From NCBI GenBank assembly GCA_964531285.1, contig CAZHDI010000044.1, positions 1 to 24,917 on the forward strand: 24,917 bases of DNA, given 5' to 3'. The stretch is from CAZHDI01 sp964531285. Its GTDB lineage: Bacteria; Pseudomonadota; Alphaproteobacteria; JAJFIK01. Below are positions 7,506 to 15,338 of this stretch, one piece after another. Each line of letters begins with the position of its first letter. Position 1 is the first letter of the stretch. Position numbers and translations under genes: made by a program. Below the pieces are notes generated by a model, which was not told where the DNA came from, ran no database searches, and was given only the letters and a program-made list of their open reading frames with translations.

Positions 7506-8507
7506 TCAGGCGCCGAAGTCGAAGGTCGAGGCCGTGATGTCCAGACCGAACTGGGCCAATTCGTCCGCATCGACATCGTTGCCGGTCAGCGAATCCCAGG
7601 CCGCATCGAGGGACGCGTTGTCCACTGCCGCGGCAAAGAGATCGTCGAAACTGGTTTCGACATTCGCACCGTCGATCGCCACGGCTTGGCCGTCGATCGT
7701 CTCGATTTTGAAATCGCGGAACTTGAAGTTTTCGACATTGATCGCCCAGATCTCCTCGTCACTGGTCTTGTTGACCAGATGGGCGATCTCGTATTCATCG
7801 CCGCCATCCGTTGCCCGGATGACCTCGATTTCATAGTCGGTCACAGTCCCGTCGACGATCAGCTTGTCGATACCGTCACCGCCGTCGATCACGTTCTGGC
7901 CGAGACTGCCGAAGATCGTATCGTTGCCGTCCCCGGCCAGCATCAGATCCTGACCGTAAAAACTCGCCAGCAGATCGTCGCCGTCGCCGCCATAGGCAAC
8001 ATCATCGCCATGACCGCCGCGCAGTTGATCGTTCGAGCCATCTTCCGAGCCCAGAATAACGTCGTTGCCCTTACCCGCCACGATGCTGGAGCCGCCGTCC
8101 GCCGCCTGGGCGAAATCATCGCCATTACCGGTTTTGAACATGAAACTGTCCGTCTCCGTTTCCGCCATATCGCCATTCAGGATCGGCGTTTCGAAATCGG
8201 TCTTACGGTCGTCGATGATCGAGACGAACAGCGCTTCGGCAATGCTGCTGAGATACGACTGGAGCACATTGAGATCGTCAAAGATGCCGATGAACGACCC
8301 GACCGTGGTCTGCTCATCGCCTTCATCCACGCTGGTACTGGCGGTAATCGCCGTTTGCGTCGTGCTGTCGTCGCCGACTTTGGACAACGCGCTGCCGTAC
8401 TCGCCCAGCGCGTCCTGGGTTTCGAACAGATCGTTCAGTGTTCCCGACAGATCGCCCGGATCGACGGTCACGCCGTCGCCTTCACCCGTGTAGTTCACCC
8501 CTGACAT
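7506..8507 (-). CDS. RTX (hemolysin-type calcium-binding repeat) protein
   Basis: A 333-residue, very acidic protein with no N-terminal signal peptide. Glycine/aspartate nonapeptide repeats of the GGxGxDxx type run from about residue 127 to 215 (GNGDDFAQA, GKGNDVILG, GGHGDDVAYGGDGDDLLAS, AGDGNDTIFG, GGDGIDKL). A segment after the repeats (VTDYEIEVI ... VENFKF, about 222-264) resembles the domain that commonly follows RTX blocks. RTX proteins bind calcium in the repeats and leave the cell by type I secretion using an uncleaved C-terminal signal. The ATG at 8507 has AAAGGAGAG 7 bases upstream, which beats an in-frame ATG at 8540. No T1SS genes and no enzymatic domain are visible; the N-terminal 120 residues are unassigned. 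Confidence 0.86.
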   Translation of the reverse strand: MSGVNYTGEGDGVTVDPGDLSGTLNDLFETQDALGEYGSALSKVGDDSTTQTAITASTSVDEGDEQTTVGSFIGIFDDLNVLQSYLSSIAEALFVSIIDDRKTDFETPILNGDMAETETDSFMFKTGNGDDFAQAADGGSSIVAGKGNDVILGSEDGSNDQLRGGHGDDVAYGGDGDDLLASFYGQDLMLAGDGNDTIFGSLGQNVIDGGDGIDKLIVDGTVTDYEIEVIRATDGGDEYEIAHLVNKTSDEEIWAINVENFKFRDFKIETIDGQAVAIDGANVETSFDDLFAAAVDNASLDAAWDSLTGNDVDADELAQFGLDITASTFDFGA

Positions 8508-8865
8508 GTCACTCTCCTTTGTCGGCCCCACACACGCCAATGTGCGGCCCGCACTTTTTCAGTCGCGGTGCCGACATCGCTGCCCTGTCTGGCCGCGATG
8601 CCTGTCATCGATTTGAGAAATCGGCGCGCCCGTCTACACAACCCAGTCCGCGGGTACACCAATACCGCTGCGACCCCCCGGCCTCAGCGATCCCCAGGGT
8701 CGTCGATAAAATTAAGATTAGTCAACGAATCAGGCGGGGTATGACCGTCACGAAATGGTTTATTGGTCATCGGCTACAATCGAGAGCGTATTCAATCGCT
8801 TGGCGCGGGAGGTTGCGGCGCGGGCGCGACACACTAACCCCTTTGCGCCGGCGGCCTAAGGCTGA
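8508..8865. other. 358-base intergenic region upstream of the RTX gene
   Basis: No convincing gene. It probably contains the RTX promoter, reading leftward. The middle part (about 8700-8810) is more AT-rich than its surroundings. It carries an inverted repeat, ATGACC (8741-8746) and GGTCAT (8765-8770), 18 bases apart, a possible regulator site. I saw no clear terminator for the DUF1178 gene that ends at 8866. Confidence 0.45.
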
Positions 8866-9291
8866 TCAATTCGCCTTTTTGGCCGGGCTCTCGGGGAGCG
8901 GGGCGACGGCGATGCCGTCATCGATCAAGGCCATGGCCTCGGCGGCGGACGCTTCGCCATAAATCCCGCGGTCTTCCGCGGTCCCGTCATGGATGGCGCG
9001 GGCTTCGTCGGCAAAGCGCGGGCCGACATAATCGAATTTCGACTCCACATGGTCGCGAACCTTGGCGGCCAGCGCGGCCATGCGCGCGGAGGTGTCCGCC
9101 AGACCGGCGTCGCGGTTGCGTTTCCGGCCGGTGGACACCGCCGGCGCCATGATCGCCTTGGTGACCTCATGGCTGCCGCACGCCGGACACTCCAAAAGGC
9201 CGCGCTTGGCCTGCTTGTCATAAGCGGCGCTGTCGCGAAACCAGGACTCGAATTCGTGCCCGTCGGTGCAAACCAACCGGTACAGGATCAT
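8866..9291 (-). CDS. DUF1178 family zinc-ribbon-like protein
   Basis: A 141-residue protein starting MILYRLVCTDGHEFESWF, the typical DUF1178 N-terminus. It has putative metal ligands Cys8, His12, Cys35 and Cys38 (ECPACGS). Function is unknown. It is the last gene of the minus-strand run comF - grxC - carbon-nitrogen hydrolase - DUF1178, a neighbourhood common in Alphaproteobacteria (from memory). The 107-base gap upstream means it may have its own promoter. The C-terminus is Ala-rich and has no further motif. Confidence 0.88.
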   Translation of the reverse strand: MILYRLVCTDGHEFESWFRDSAAYDKQAKRGLLECPACGSHEVTKAIMAPAVSTGRKRNRDAGLADTSARMAALAAKVRDHVESKFDYVGPRFADEARAIHDGTAEDRGIYGEASAAEAMALIDDGIAVAPLPESPAKKAN

Positions 9292-9398
9292 GTCACGCCC
9301 ATTTGTTGTGCGCCCCAGGACTGTGAATTATGGGATCGGCCCGGGCGCTTAGCAAGGCTGGTGCCCGAGTGCCAACGCCGCCCGGCGCATCGGGCCGG

Positions 9399-10226
9399 TC
9401 AGAACCGGGTCAGGCCCAGCGGGCGGTCATGGGTCAACACCGGCAGTTGGGCGCGCGCCTCGCGGACCGCGATCATATCCAGATCGGCCGTGACATAGCC
9501 GACGCCCTCCCCGCCGTCGGCCAGCACCCGGCCCCAGGGATCGACGATCAGGCTATGCCCGAAGGTCTCCCGGCCGGTGTCGTGAATGCCGTGCTGCGCC
9601 GGCGCGATCACATAAGCGCAGTTCTCGATGGCCCGGGCCCGCAGCAGCGTGTGCCAATGGGCCTCACCGGTAGCCTTGGTAAAGGCAGAAGGCACGGTCA
9701 GCATGGTCGCGCCCGCCCGCGCCAGGAGCCGGTAGAGCGACGGAAACCGCACGTCGTAACAGATGGTCATGCCCACCGGTCCCCAAGGCGTGTCGGCCAG
9801 AACCGCATCGCGGCCGGGCCGATAGTTCTTGGACTCCCGGTAGACCTCCCCATTGGGCAGGGATACATCGAACATGTGGATCTTGTCGTAGCGCGCGCGC
9901 ACCGTGCCATCGGGCGCGATCAGAAAGCCGCGATTGGCCACTTTGTCGCGCGCCACCCGGATCGCCATGCCGCCGATCGACAGCCACACCTCGAGTTCGG
10001 CGGCCAGGGACCGAAACGCCGTGAGGCTGGGATCGGTCTCTTCGGCATGGGTGGCCTGGAGCAGCGGCTCGGTCCGCGCTTCCATCAGATTGGTGTTTTC
10101 CGGCGTCAAAATAAACGCCGCGCCCGCGCCATGGGCGGCCCGGATCAATTCCGCCGTAATGTCGAGATTTGCCGTCGGGTCACGCCCCGAACACAGTTGA
10201 ATGCATGCCGCCCGCACGGAACTCAT
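9399..10226 (-). CDS. Carbon-nitrogen hydrolase (nitrilase superfamily amidase, Nit1/deaminated glutathione amidase type)
   Basis: A 275-residue protein with the complete nitrilase catalytic set: Glu43 in ILTPENTNL, Lys115 in RYDKIHMFDV, and Cys156 in GMTICYDVRFPSLYR. The DKIHMFDV and CYDVRFP blocks match the Nit1/Nit2-type omega-amidases, which hydrolyse deaminated glutathione or 2-oxoacid amides. This placement fits its position 6 bases after glutaredoxin 3 (stop at 10233), suggesting one transcript and a role in glutathione repair, which is an inference. It is cytoplasmic, of normal length and has no truncation. The ATG at 10226 has GAGG close upstream. Confidence 0.9.
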   Translation of the reverse strand: MSSVRAACIQLCSGRDPTANLDITAELIRAAHGAGAAFILTPENTNLMEARTEPLLQATHAEETDPSLTAFRSLAAELEVWLSIGGMAIRVARDKVANRGFLIAPDGTVRARYDKIHMFDVSLPNGEVYRESKNYRPGRDAVLADTPWGPVGMTICYDVRFPSLYRLLARAGATMLTVPSAFTKATGEAHWHTLLRARAIENCAYVIAPAQHGIHDTGRETFGHSLIVDPWGRVLADGGEGVGYVTADLDMIAVREARAQLPVLTHDRPLGLTRF

Positions 10227-10232
10227 GAGACC

Positions 10233-10490
10233 TCACTGCGCGATGAGCGCATCGAGGGCGCCCTTGGCCTCAAGGGCAAAAAGATCGTCGCAGCCGCCCA
10301 CATGGGTCGGCCCGATGAAAATCTGCGGCACCGTATTGCGCCCGCCCGCCTTGGTGCGCATCGCGGCGCGGCCCGCCGGATCGCCATCGACGCCGATCTC
10401 GGTGAAGGCAATGCCTTTGCGGTCCAGAAGTGCCTTGGCCCGCATGCAGAACGGACAAATCTGTGTCGTGTAAATGACGACCGATGCCAT
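10233..10490 (-). CDS. grxC: Glutaredoxin 3 (GrxC)
   Basis: An 85-residue thioredoxin-fold oxidoreductase that uses glutathione to reduce disulfides. The active site is CPFC (residues 12-15) in YTTQICPFCMRAKALL. The cis-proline loop TVPQIFI and the glutathione-binding GGCDDLFAL are present. The ATG at 10490 has a strong ribosome binding site (GGAGGAAGGGG). Its stop is 6 bases from the amidase start, so the two are probably co-transcribed; comF lies 87 bases upstream. Confidence 0.95.
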   Translation of the reverse strand: MASVVIYTTQICPFCMRAKALLDRKGIAFTEIGVDGDPAGRAAMRTKAGGRNTVPQIFIGPTHVGGCDDLFALEAKGALDALIAQ

Positions 10491-10577
10491 CGAAGCCCCT
10501 TCCTCCAGTTCATCACTTGTTCAAGGTAGGGGGCTGGCGAAAACTTGCAAGCAAGCCAGAGGCAGCACAAGCCCCGA

Positions 10578-11357
10578 TCAGTCGATCCGCCGGGGCGCTT
10601 CGGTGCGCGCAAGCGCCAGAATGCTGACCGACGCCGCACCGGCGTTGCGCAGGGCCCGGGTGCAGGCGGCGGCGGTCGCCCCGGTGGTTAGAACATCGTC
10701 GATCAAGACGACGGGCCGTCCGGCGATCCGCTCGGCCTCGCCGCTCCGCGGAGTAATGGCACCGGCCAGATTGCGCGCCCGTGCCGCTGCCGACAGACCG
10801 CCCTGGCTCGCCGTCGCGCGCACCCGTTTCAGGACCAGCGGCGCGGCGTCGATACCCGTCAGACGGTTGATGGCCAACGCCAAAACCGCGGCCTGATTGT
10901 AACGCCGCCCGGCCAGGCGCCAGCGATGGAGCGGCACCGGCACGAGCACGCAGTCGTCGCTCAACACATCGCGGCCGGCGCGGATCATCCACCGGGCGAA
11001 GGCCGGCGCGCTGTCGAGCCGGTCGCCATATTTGAACCCCAGAACCAACGGCCGGGACCCGTCGTCATAGAGCAGCGCCGCCCGGGCCCGGTCATAAAGC
11101 GGCGGCGACGCCAGACAGGCCCCGCAAATATCGGCACCGCGCGGATCGAAACCGAACGGCACCCCGCACAGCGAGCACACCGGCGGAGCCACGAACCGCA
11201 CCCGTTCCCAACAGGCCATGCACAGATCGCCCGCGCTCGCGACCGGCGCGCGGCAGGAAAAGCACGCCGGCGGCAGGACCAGATCCGCGGCAAATCGCGT
11301 CACACGGCGCGCAAGGCGCACCGGAGCGGCGGTCCAGACTGGAAGCGAGGCGGTCAT
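10578..11357 (-). CDS. comF: ComF family phosphoribosyltransferase-like protein
   Basis: A 259-residue protein. Its N-terminal double zinc-binding motif has four CxxC-type pairs (Cys32/35, 46/49, 61/64, 78/81). The C-terminal PRTase domain has the PRPP loop VVLIDDVLTTGATA and the upstream VPVPLHRWRLAGRRYNQA block. ComF/GntX proteins are linked to DNA uptake and competence, but in Alphaproteobacteria the role is mostly untested. The frame is open to 11435; I chose the ATG at 11357 because the extra residues are not family-like and would run into the divergent methyltransferase gene. Confidence 0.9.
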   Translation of the reverse strand: MTASLPVWTAAPVRLARRVTRFAADLVLPPACFSCRAPVASAGDLCMACWERVRFVAPPVCSLCGVPFGFDPRGADICGACLASPPLYDRARAALLYDDGSRPLVLGFKYGDRLDSAPAFARWMIRAGRDVLSDDCVLVPVPLHRWRLAGRRYNQAAVLALAINRLTGIDAAPLVLKRVRATASQGGLSAAARARNLAGAITPRSGEAERIAGRPVVLIDDVLTTGATAAACTRALRNAGAASVSILALARTEAPRRID

Positions 11358-11421
11358 CGCCCCATTGTGCAGGATGGGCGCCGTTGCCCCAACGCCAAAT
11401 GGAAACCGCACGGGACGGGTG

Positions 11422-12360
11422 ATGGCCGAAGCCACGTTTCAGATATTCGATCATGCGCTGCTGCGCCGCCGCCGGGACCGCGCCGCGCCGCGCTTTGCCG
11501 GATTCGATTTTCTGGTGACGCGCGCCGGGACCGAGATCGTCGAACGGCTGAGCGCCACGAACCGCGCCTTCGAGCGCGGCCTCGATCTGGGCTGTCATAC
11601 CGGCCGACTGGCGGCGCTCGACAGGGGTGAGGTCCTTCCCGCCCTGACGGCCCATGATCTGTCGGCAGCGATGGCCGCCCAGGCCCCGGGTCCAGCGGTG
11701 GTCGGCGACCCGGAACGTCTTGCTTTCGCCGATGCCGCTTTCGATCTGGTGATCAGCGTGCTGAGCCTGCATTGGGTCAATGATCTGCCCGGCGCGCTCA
11801 TTCAGATCAGGCGGGCCCTGAAACCGGATGGCCTGTTGACCGCGGCCATGTTCGGCGGCGAAACACTGACGGAACTGCGCCAGTCCTTGATGGAAGCCGA
11901 AATCGAGACCACCGGCGGCGCGTCCCCCCGGATCAGTCCGTTTGCGGAATTGAGGGATCTCGGCAGCCTGCTCCAGCGCGCCGGGCTTGCCTTGCCGGTC
12001 ACCGACAGCGACCGGATCACCGTGCGCTATGACCATCCCTTGAAGCTGATGGCGGATTTGCGCGGCATGGGCGAGACCAACGCGCTCATAGAACGCCGCC
12101 GGGGAGCGTTGCGCCGGGATACGCTGATGCGGGCCTGTGAGATCTATGCGGACCGGTTTGGCCTTGCGGACGGCCGTGTGCCGGCCACCTTCGAAATCCT
12201 CTATTTCGCCGGATGGTGCCCCCATGAAAGCCAGCAAAAGCCGCTGCGGCCCGGGTCCGCGCGGATGCGGCTCGCCGATGCGCTGGGCACGGAGGAACAC
12301 TCCGCCGGAGACAAGGCCCGGCCTGCCGGTGCGCCGCCGGACATCCCGGACCACGAATAG
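11422..12360 (+). CDS. NDUFAF5/BioC-like SAM-dependent methyltransferase
   Basis: A 312-residue protein of the BioC/NDUFAF5 group. It starts MAEATFQIFDHALLRRRRDR, with R-R-R-R-D-R typical of this family. SAM motif I appears as GLDLGCHTGRLAAL, followed by AHDLSAAMA and then FDLVISVLSLHWVNDLPGAL and ALKPDGLLTAAMFGGETL. Mitochondrial NDUFAF5 modifies a complex I subunit (NDUFS7); the bacterial homologue may do the same or act on another substrate. The ATG at 11422 is directly preceded by an in-frame GTG at 11419, so the start is uncertain by one codon. It is divergent from comF and convergent with the next gene, with a single base between the two stops. Confidence 0.85.
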   Translation: MAEATFQIFDHALLRRRRDRAAPRFAGFDFLVTRAGTEIVERLSATNRAFERGLDLGCHTGRLAALDRGEVLPALTAHDLSAAMAAQAPGPAVVGDPERLAFADAAFDLVISVLSLHWVNDLPGALIQIRRALKPDGLLTAAMFGGETLTELRQSLMEAEIETTGGASPRISPFAELRDLGSLLQRAGLALPVTDSDRITVRYDHPLKLMADLRGMGETNALIERRRGALRRDTLMRACEIYADRFGLADGRVPATFEILYFAGWCPHESQQKPLRPGSARMRLADALGTEEHSAGDKARPAGAPPDIPDHE

Positions 12361-12361
12361 G

Positions 12362-12682
12362 TTAGAGCGGAGCGAGTTGGCAGCCGGTCGCGGCCCGGTG
12401 AGTCGCCGTGCTGGCATAAAGCCCATAGACCGAGGCGGTCACCGACCGCTCCCCGTCATCGACGCTGTAGCCGATGGTCTCGGTCCCCGCGCCAAGCTCC
12501 CGCGCGCACGCGCCCTCACCCCGTCCGGAGACGAACAGACAGGAACAGGTGCGCTGCGCGACATAGCCGGTGCCCAGCACAGCCGTCGGACGCAAGAGCA
12601 CATAGCCGGCCGCCAGCGCCGCCCCGATGAGCACCAGGCCCGTGATCAGCCAGCCTTTCCATCCCCAGCCTTTGCCTCCCAT
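12362..12682 (-). CDS. Small membrane protein with a conserved-looking CSC motif, partner of the serine hydrolase
   Basis: A 106-residue protein with one N-terminal transmembrane helix (about 9-31), then a soluble part containing GYVAQRTCSCLFVSGRG, a central VDDGERSVTAS and a final TGCQL. This pattern (CSC/G-FVSGR, then a Val-rich strand, then GC-L near the end) resembles, from memory, the N-terminal region fused to some alphaproteobacterial beta-lactamase-family hydrolases. Here it stands alone, divergent from such a hydrolase, 84 bases away. Three cysteines facing the periplasm could form a disulfide or bind metal or cofactor. Function is unknown. The ATG at 12682 has GGGGGA about 9 bases upstream. 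Confidence 0.7.
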   Translation of the reverse strand: MGGKGWGWKGWLITGLVLIGAALAAGYVLLRPTAVLGTGYVAQRTCSCLFVSGRGEGACARELGAGTETIGYSVDDGERSVTASVYGLYASTATHRAATGCQLAPL

Positions 12683-12766
12683 GGGTCTTGGTCCCCCTGC
12701 ACCGATCGCCTACAGTCACTCTTGGCGCCTCGCGCCTTCCTTTCGACGCTAACACGGGCCGGTGCC

Positions 12767-14077
12767 ATGTCTGAAGCTCTTCGTACGCTCTTTCGCGCAG
12801 GCGCCGTTACGGCAGCGCTGCTGGCCCTGATCCCGGTATCGGCGGCCGCTGACATCGTCTTTCCCGAACAGGCACCCGATGTGCCCTGGCCGAGCGAGCG
12901 CTGGCCGGAGGGCAGTCTGCCGGACACGGTGGATCGGGACCGGTTCGCCGCCGCCGCGCAGGCGGCCCGGGGCGGCGCGGACGGCCCCTTCGGCGAGACC
13001 CGCGCGCTCTTGGTGATCCATGGCGGGCGCATCGTCCACGAATGGTATCGCGACGGCTTCGGACCGGACACACGGCTCCTGTCCTGGTCGATGGCCAAGA
13101 GCATCACCCAGGGCCTTACCGGCCTTGCGGTCATGGACGGCGTGATCGATCGCGACGAGACCGGGCTGCGGCCTGAATGGCAGGGGGCGGACGATCCGCG
13201 CGCGGCGATCTCGGTCGATCACCTTTTGACCATGACCAGCGGCTTGGACTGGCGCGAAATCGGTTACGGCCAGACCGAGACGGACGCCGCCCACGCGCTT
13301 TATGGCGTGGGGCGCGCCGATCAGGCGGCCTATACCGCCGCCAAACCGCTGGCCCATACGCCGGGCAGCACCTGGACCTACAGCACCGGCGGCGTGACCC
13401 TCCTGGCGCGGATCGTTCAGGATCGCCTGTTCCCGGACCCGGACCTGACCGGCGCGGACCGCCGCGGCCAAACCTTGGACTATTTGACCACCCGCCTGTT
13501 CGAACCGCTCGGCATGACCGACACCGTTCCCGAATTCGATGCATCCGGAACATTTGTCGGCGGCGCGCTGGTCTATGCCACGGCGCGGGATTTCGCCCGG
13601 TTCGGCTTGCTTTACTTGCGCGACGGCCTGTGGGACGGCACGCGGCTTCTCCCCGAAAACTGGGCCGATCTGGCGGGCGCGACCATCGATGCAGAGGGCG
13701 CGGATATTTACGGCGCCCTGTGGTGGACCAATCCCGACGGCGGGTCCGAACCCTTCGCGCCGCTGCTGGTGAACGGCCCTCATGATGCCTTTGCCGCCCA
13801 GGGCAATGAAGGCCAACTCACCCTTGTGGTGCCGAGCAAGGATCTGGTGATTGTGCGCCTCGGCTATGGCGTCGGCGATATCTGGCCGGCCCTGGGCGCG
13901 AGCATGGGCGCGATCGTCGAAACCTTCCCCGATTATGCACCGCCTGCGGATGATGCCGCACCGGATACCGCCGATGCGGTGGACGCGATCCTGCTGCCGG
14001 GCACCGTACCCGGCGTACGCAGCGTCGAGCCGGGGCCGGATGTGCCGGATATCGGCGATCCCACCGTCGAGCGCTGA
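12767..14077 (+). CDS. Exported serine hydrolase of the beta-lactamase/class C family
   Basis: A 436-residue protein with a signal peptide (about 1-28, hydrophobic TAALLALIPVSAAA). The catalytic Ser-x-x-Lys is in LLSWSMAKSITQGL (Ser108, Lys111), and the Tyr of the second motif is in TWTYSTGGV (Tyr205). This arrangement matches class C beta-lactamases, esterases and 6-aminohexanoate oligomer hydrolases (NylB-like). It probably acts in the periplasm; the substrate is unknown. The final 50 residues (APPADDAAPD onward) are an Asp/Pro-rich tail outside the catalytic fold. The frame is open far upstream to 12137, but the ATG at 12767 yields the signal peptide. No good ribosome binding site is visible there. 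Confidence 0.88.
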   Translation: MSEALRTLFRAGAVTAALLALIPVSAAADIVFPEQAPDVPWPSERWPEGSLPDTVDRDRFAAAAQAARGGADGPFGETRALLVIHGGRIVHEWYRDGFGPDTRLLSWSMAKSITQGLTGLAVMDGVIDRDETGLRPEWQGADDPRAAISVDHLLTMTSGLDWREIGYGQTETDAAHALYGVGRADQAAYTAAKPLAHTPGSTWTYSTGGVTLLARIVQDRLFPDPDLTGADRRGQTLDYLTTRLFEPLGMTDTVPEFDASGTFVGGALVYATARDFARFGLLYLRDGLWDGTRLLPENWADLAGATIDAEGADIYGALWWTNPDGGSEPFAPLLVNGPHDAFAAQGNEGQLTLVVPSKDLVIVRLGYGVGDIWPALGASMGAIVETFPDYAPPADDAAPDTADAVDAILLPGTVPGVRSVEPGPDVPDIGDPTVER

Positions 14078-14092
14078 GCGGAGGGTATCGCC

Positions 14093-14497
14093 TTACGCGC
14101 CCAATAGATCGCGCAGATGGGCGATAAGCGGAATGTCGGCCGGCGGCATTGGATAATCCTTGAGCGCACCGGCCCGCACCCATTTGAGCGCCTGATGTTC
14201 CAGCGGCTGCGGCACCCCGTCCCATTTCCGGCAGACATAGAGCGGCATCATCAGGTGAAAATCGTCATAGCCGTGGGACGCGAAGACATACGGCGCCAGG
14301 CAGGCATGGGTAACGTCGATGCCCAGCTCTTCCTTCAGCTCACGGATGAGCGCGTCCTCGGGGCGCTCGCCCGCCTCCAGCTTGCCGCCGGGAAACTCCC
14401 ACAATCCGGCCATGCCCTTGCCCTCGGGGCGCTGCGCAATCAGCACCCGCCCGTCTGGATCGATCAGCGCACAGGCGACGACAAGGGTCAGTTTCAT
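14093..14497 (-). CDS. mutT: MutT-type Nudix hydrolase (8-oxo-dGTP diphosphatase)
   Basis: A 134-residue protein with a complete Nudix box, GGKLEAGERPEDALIRELKEELG, in which the REL-x-EE core binds the metal. The N-terminus MKLTLVVACALIDPDGRVLI and the FPGGKLE lead-in match MutT proteins, which remove oxidised dGTP. I chose the ATG at 14497 over the one at 14509 because MKLTLVV is the usual start and GGGAT lies upstream. It is convergent with the serine hydrolase (15 bases between the stops). The next gene upstream is the divergent higBA operon. Confidence 0.9.
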   Translation of the reverse strand: MKLTLVVACALIDPDGRVLIAQRPEGKGMAGLWEFPGGKLEAGERPEDALIRELKEELGIDVTHACLAPYVFASHGYDDFHLMMPLYVCRKWDGVPQPLEHQALKWVRAGALKDYPMPPADIPLIAHLRDLLGA

Positions 14498-14603
14498 GGC
14501 AGATCCCATCGATCATTGATCAGCAAGCGACGAAAGTGTGCACAAGCGATGTCAGACAAACACTCCCCCTTTTTAGCATTATTCTTCACATCCGGACGAA
14601 TAA

Positions 14604-14618
14604 TAACGCTTGACGTTA
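14604..14618. promoter_or_regulatory. Operator 1 of the higBA promoter (TAACG-N5-CGTTA)
   Basis: A 15-base palindrome, TAACG-CTTGA-CGTTA. Its centre contains part of the -35 element TTGACG (14610-14615). Its companion lies at 14620-14634, with centres 16 bases apart. The spacing and overlap with the promoter fit autorepression by the HigA antitoxin. Confidence 0.72.
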
Positions 14619-14638
14619 ATAACGCAATGCGTTACTAA
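14610..14638 (+). promoter_or_regulatory. Candidate higBA promoter
   Basis: TTGACG (14610-14615), 17 bases, then TACTAA (14633-14638) as a weak -10. The element lies in an unusually AT-rich stretch, and both palindromic operators overlap it. The leader to the higB start is about 70 bases long. The -35 is good; the -10 is not. Confidence 0.5.
14620..14634. promoter_or_regulatory. Operator 2 of the higBA promoter (TAACGCA-A-TGCGTTA)
   Basis: A perfect 15-base palindrome with 7-base arms around a central A. It shares the TAACG-N5-CGTTA frame with operator 1 and lies between the -35 and -10 elements, touching the -10. Repressor binding here would block RNA polymerase. Confidence 0.75.
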
Positions 14639-14713
14639 TCGCGCATATTTCAGACAGGTGATTTCACATAAGCAGTGATTCAGCGCTGCTGCCGTACTTT
14701 GTAGGAAAGTGTT

Positions 14714-14995
14714 TTGATTAAGACATTTAAGGATCCACGGGCCGAGGCACTTTTTGACGGTCAAGTCATCCGGCGCATGCCGGAGGATATACAGCGTTTG
14801 GCCTTGCGAAAGCTGGTCATGCTCGATGCCGCCATAGCCGTTGAGGATTTGCGCGCGCCACCCGGCAATCGGCTGGAAAAGCTGAAGGGCGACCGGCGGG
14901 ATCAGTATTCAATACGGATCAACGATCGCTGGCGTTTGTGCTTCCAATGGAAGACCGGCGATGCCTATGACGTAGAGATCGTCGACTATCATTGA
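14714..14995 (+). CDS. higB: HigB-type toxin (RelE/ParE superfamily mRNA interferase)
   Basis: A 93-residue protein of the HigB family: MIKTFKDPRAEALF at the N-terminus, LMLDAA-like LVMLDAAIAVEDL in the middle, and RLEKLKGDRRDQYSIRIND RWRL ending in YDVEIVDYH, all standard for the family. HigB cleaves mRNA on the ribosome. The start is a TTG (14714), because family members begin M-I-K-x-F and the preceding GGAAAG (14704-14709) can serve as ribosome binding site, though close. The toxin precedes its antitoxin, as usual for hig modules, and shares the promoter at 14610. Confidence 0.9.
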   Translation: MIKTFKDPRAEALFDGQVIRRMPEDIQRLALRKLVMLDAAIAVEDLRAPPGNRLEKLKGDRRDQYSIRINDRWRLCFQWKTGDAYDVEIVDYH

Positions 14996-15044
14996 CCGTG
15001 CCGAGGGGCTCTTCGGGCGACGGTCGATCATGACGGAGACCCCT

Positions 15045-15338
15045 ATGACCACCCACCATGACCCGGTGCATCCGGGCGAAATCCTGGCGGAGGAATTCCT
15101 CGCGCCTTTGAGCCTCAGCCAATATCGGCTGGCGACGGATATCGGCGTGCCGCCGCGCCGCATCAATGAGATCGTCAAACGCAGCCGGGCCGTGACGGCG
15201 GATACCGCATTACGGCTCGGGCGCTATTTCGGCACCTCGGCGGAATTCTGGATGAATTTGCAGACCCGCTTTGATCTGACCATCGCCCGGGAAAAACTTG
15301 GACCGCGGCTGAAAGACGAGGTACGCCAACGATCCTGA
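15045..15338 (+). CDS. higA: HigA-type antitoxin (XRE helix-turn-helix)
   Basis: A 97-residue antitoxin. HPGEILAEEFLAPLSLSQ and the HTH YRLATDIGVPPRRINEIVK are followed by the family signature TADTALRLGRYFGTSAEFWMNLQ. It neutralises HigB and, with it, represses the operon by binding palindromes near the promoter (14604-14634 here). I chose the ATG at 15045 because GGAG lies 7 bases upstream; an in-frame ATG at 15030 adds five residues with no better site. It lies 49 bases after higB and 29 bases before lysA, so readthrough into lysA is possible. Confidence 0.93.
   Translation: MTTHHDPVHPGEILAEEFLAPLSLSQYRLATDIGVPPRRINEIVKRSRAVTADTALRLGRYFGTSAEFWMNLQTRFDLTIAREKLGPRLKDEVRQRS

Noticed and set aside
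10491..10577. A terminator between comF and grxC
   Set aside because: Short complementary stretches (CTGGC/GCCAG, CTTGCAAG) exist, but none forms a strong stem followed by a T-run.
12137..12766. An N-terminal extension of the serine hydrolase
   Set aside because: It overlaps the preceding methyltransferase and the small membrane protein; the signal peptide begins at 12767.
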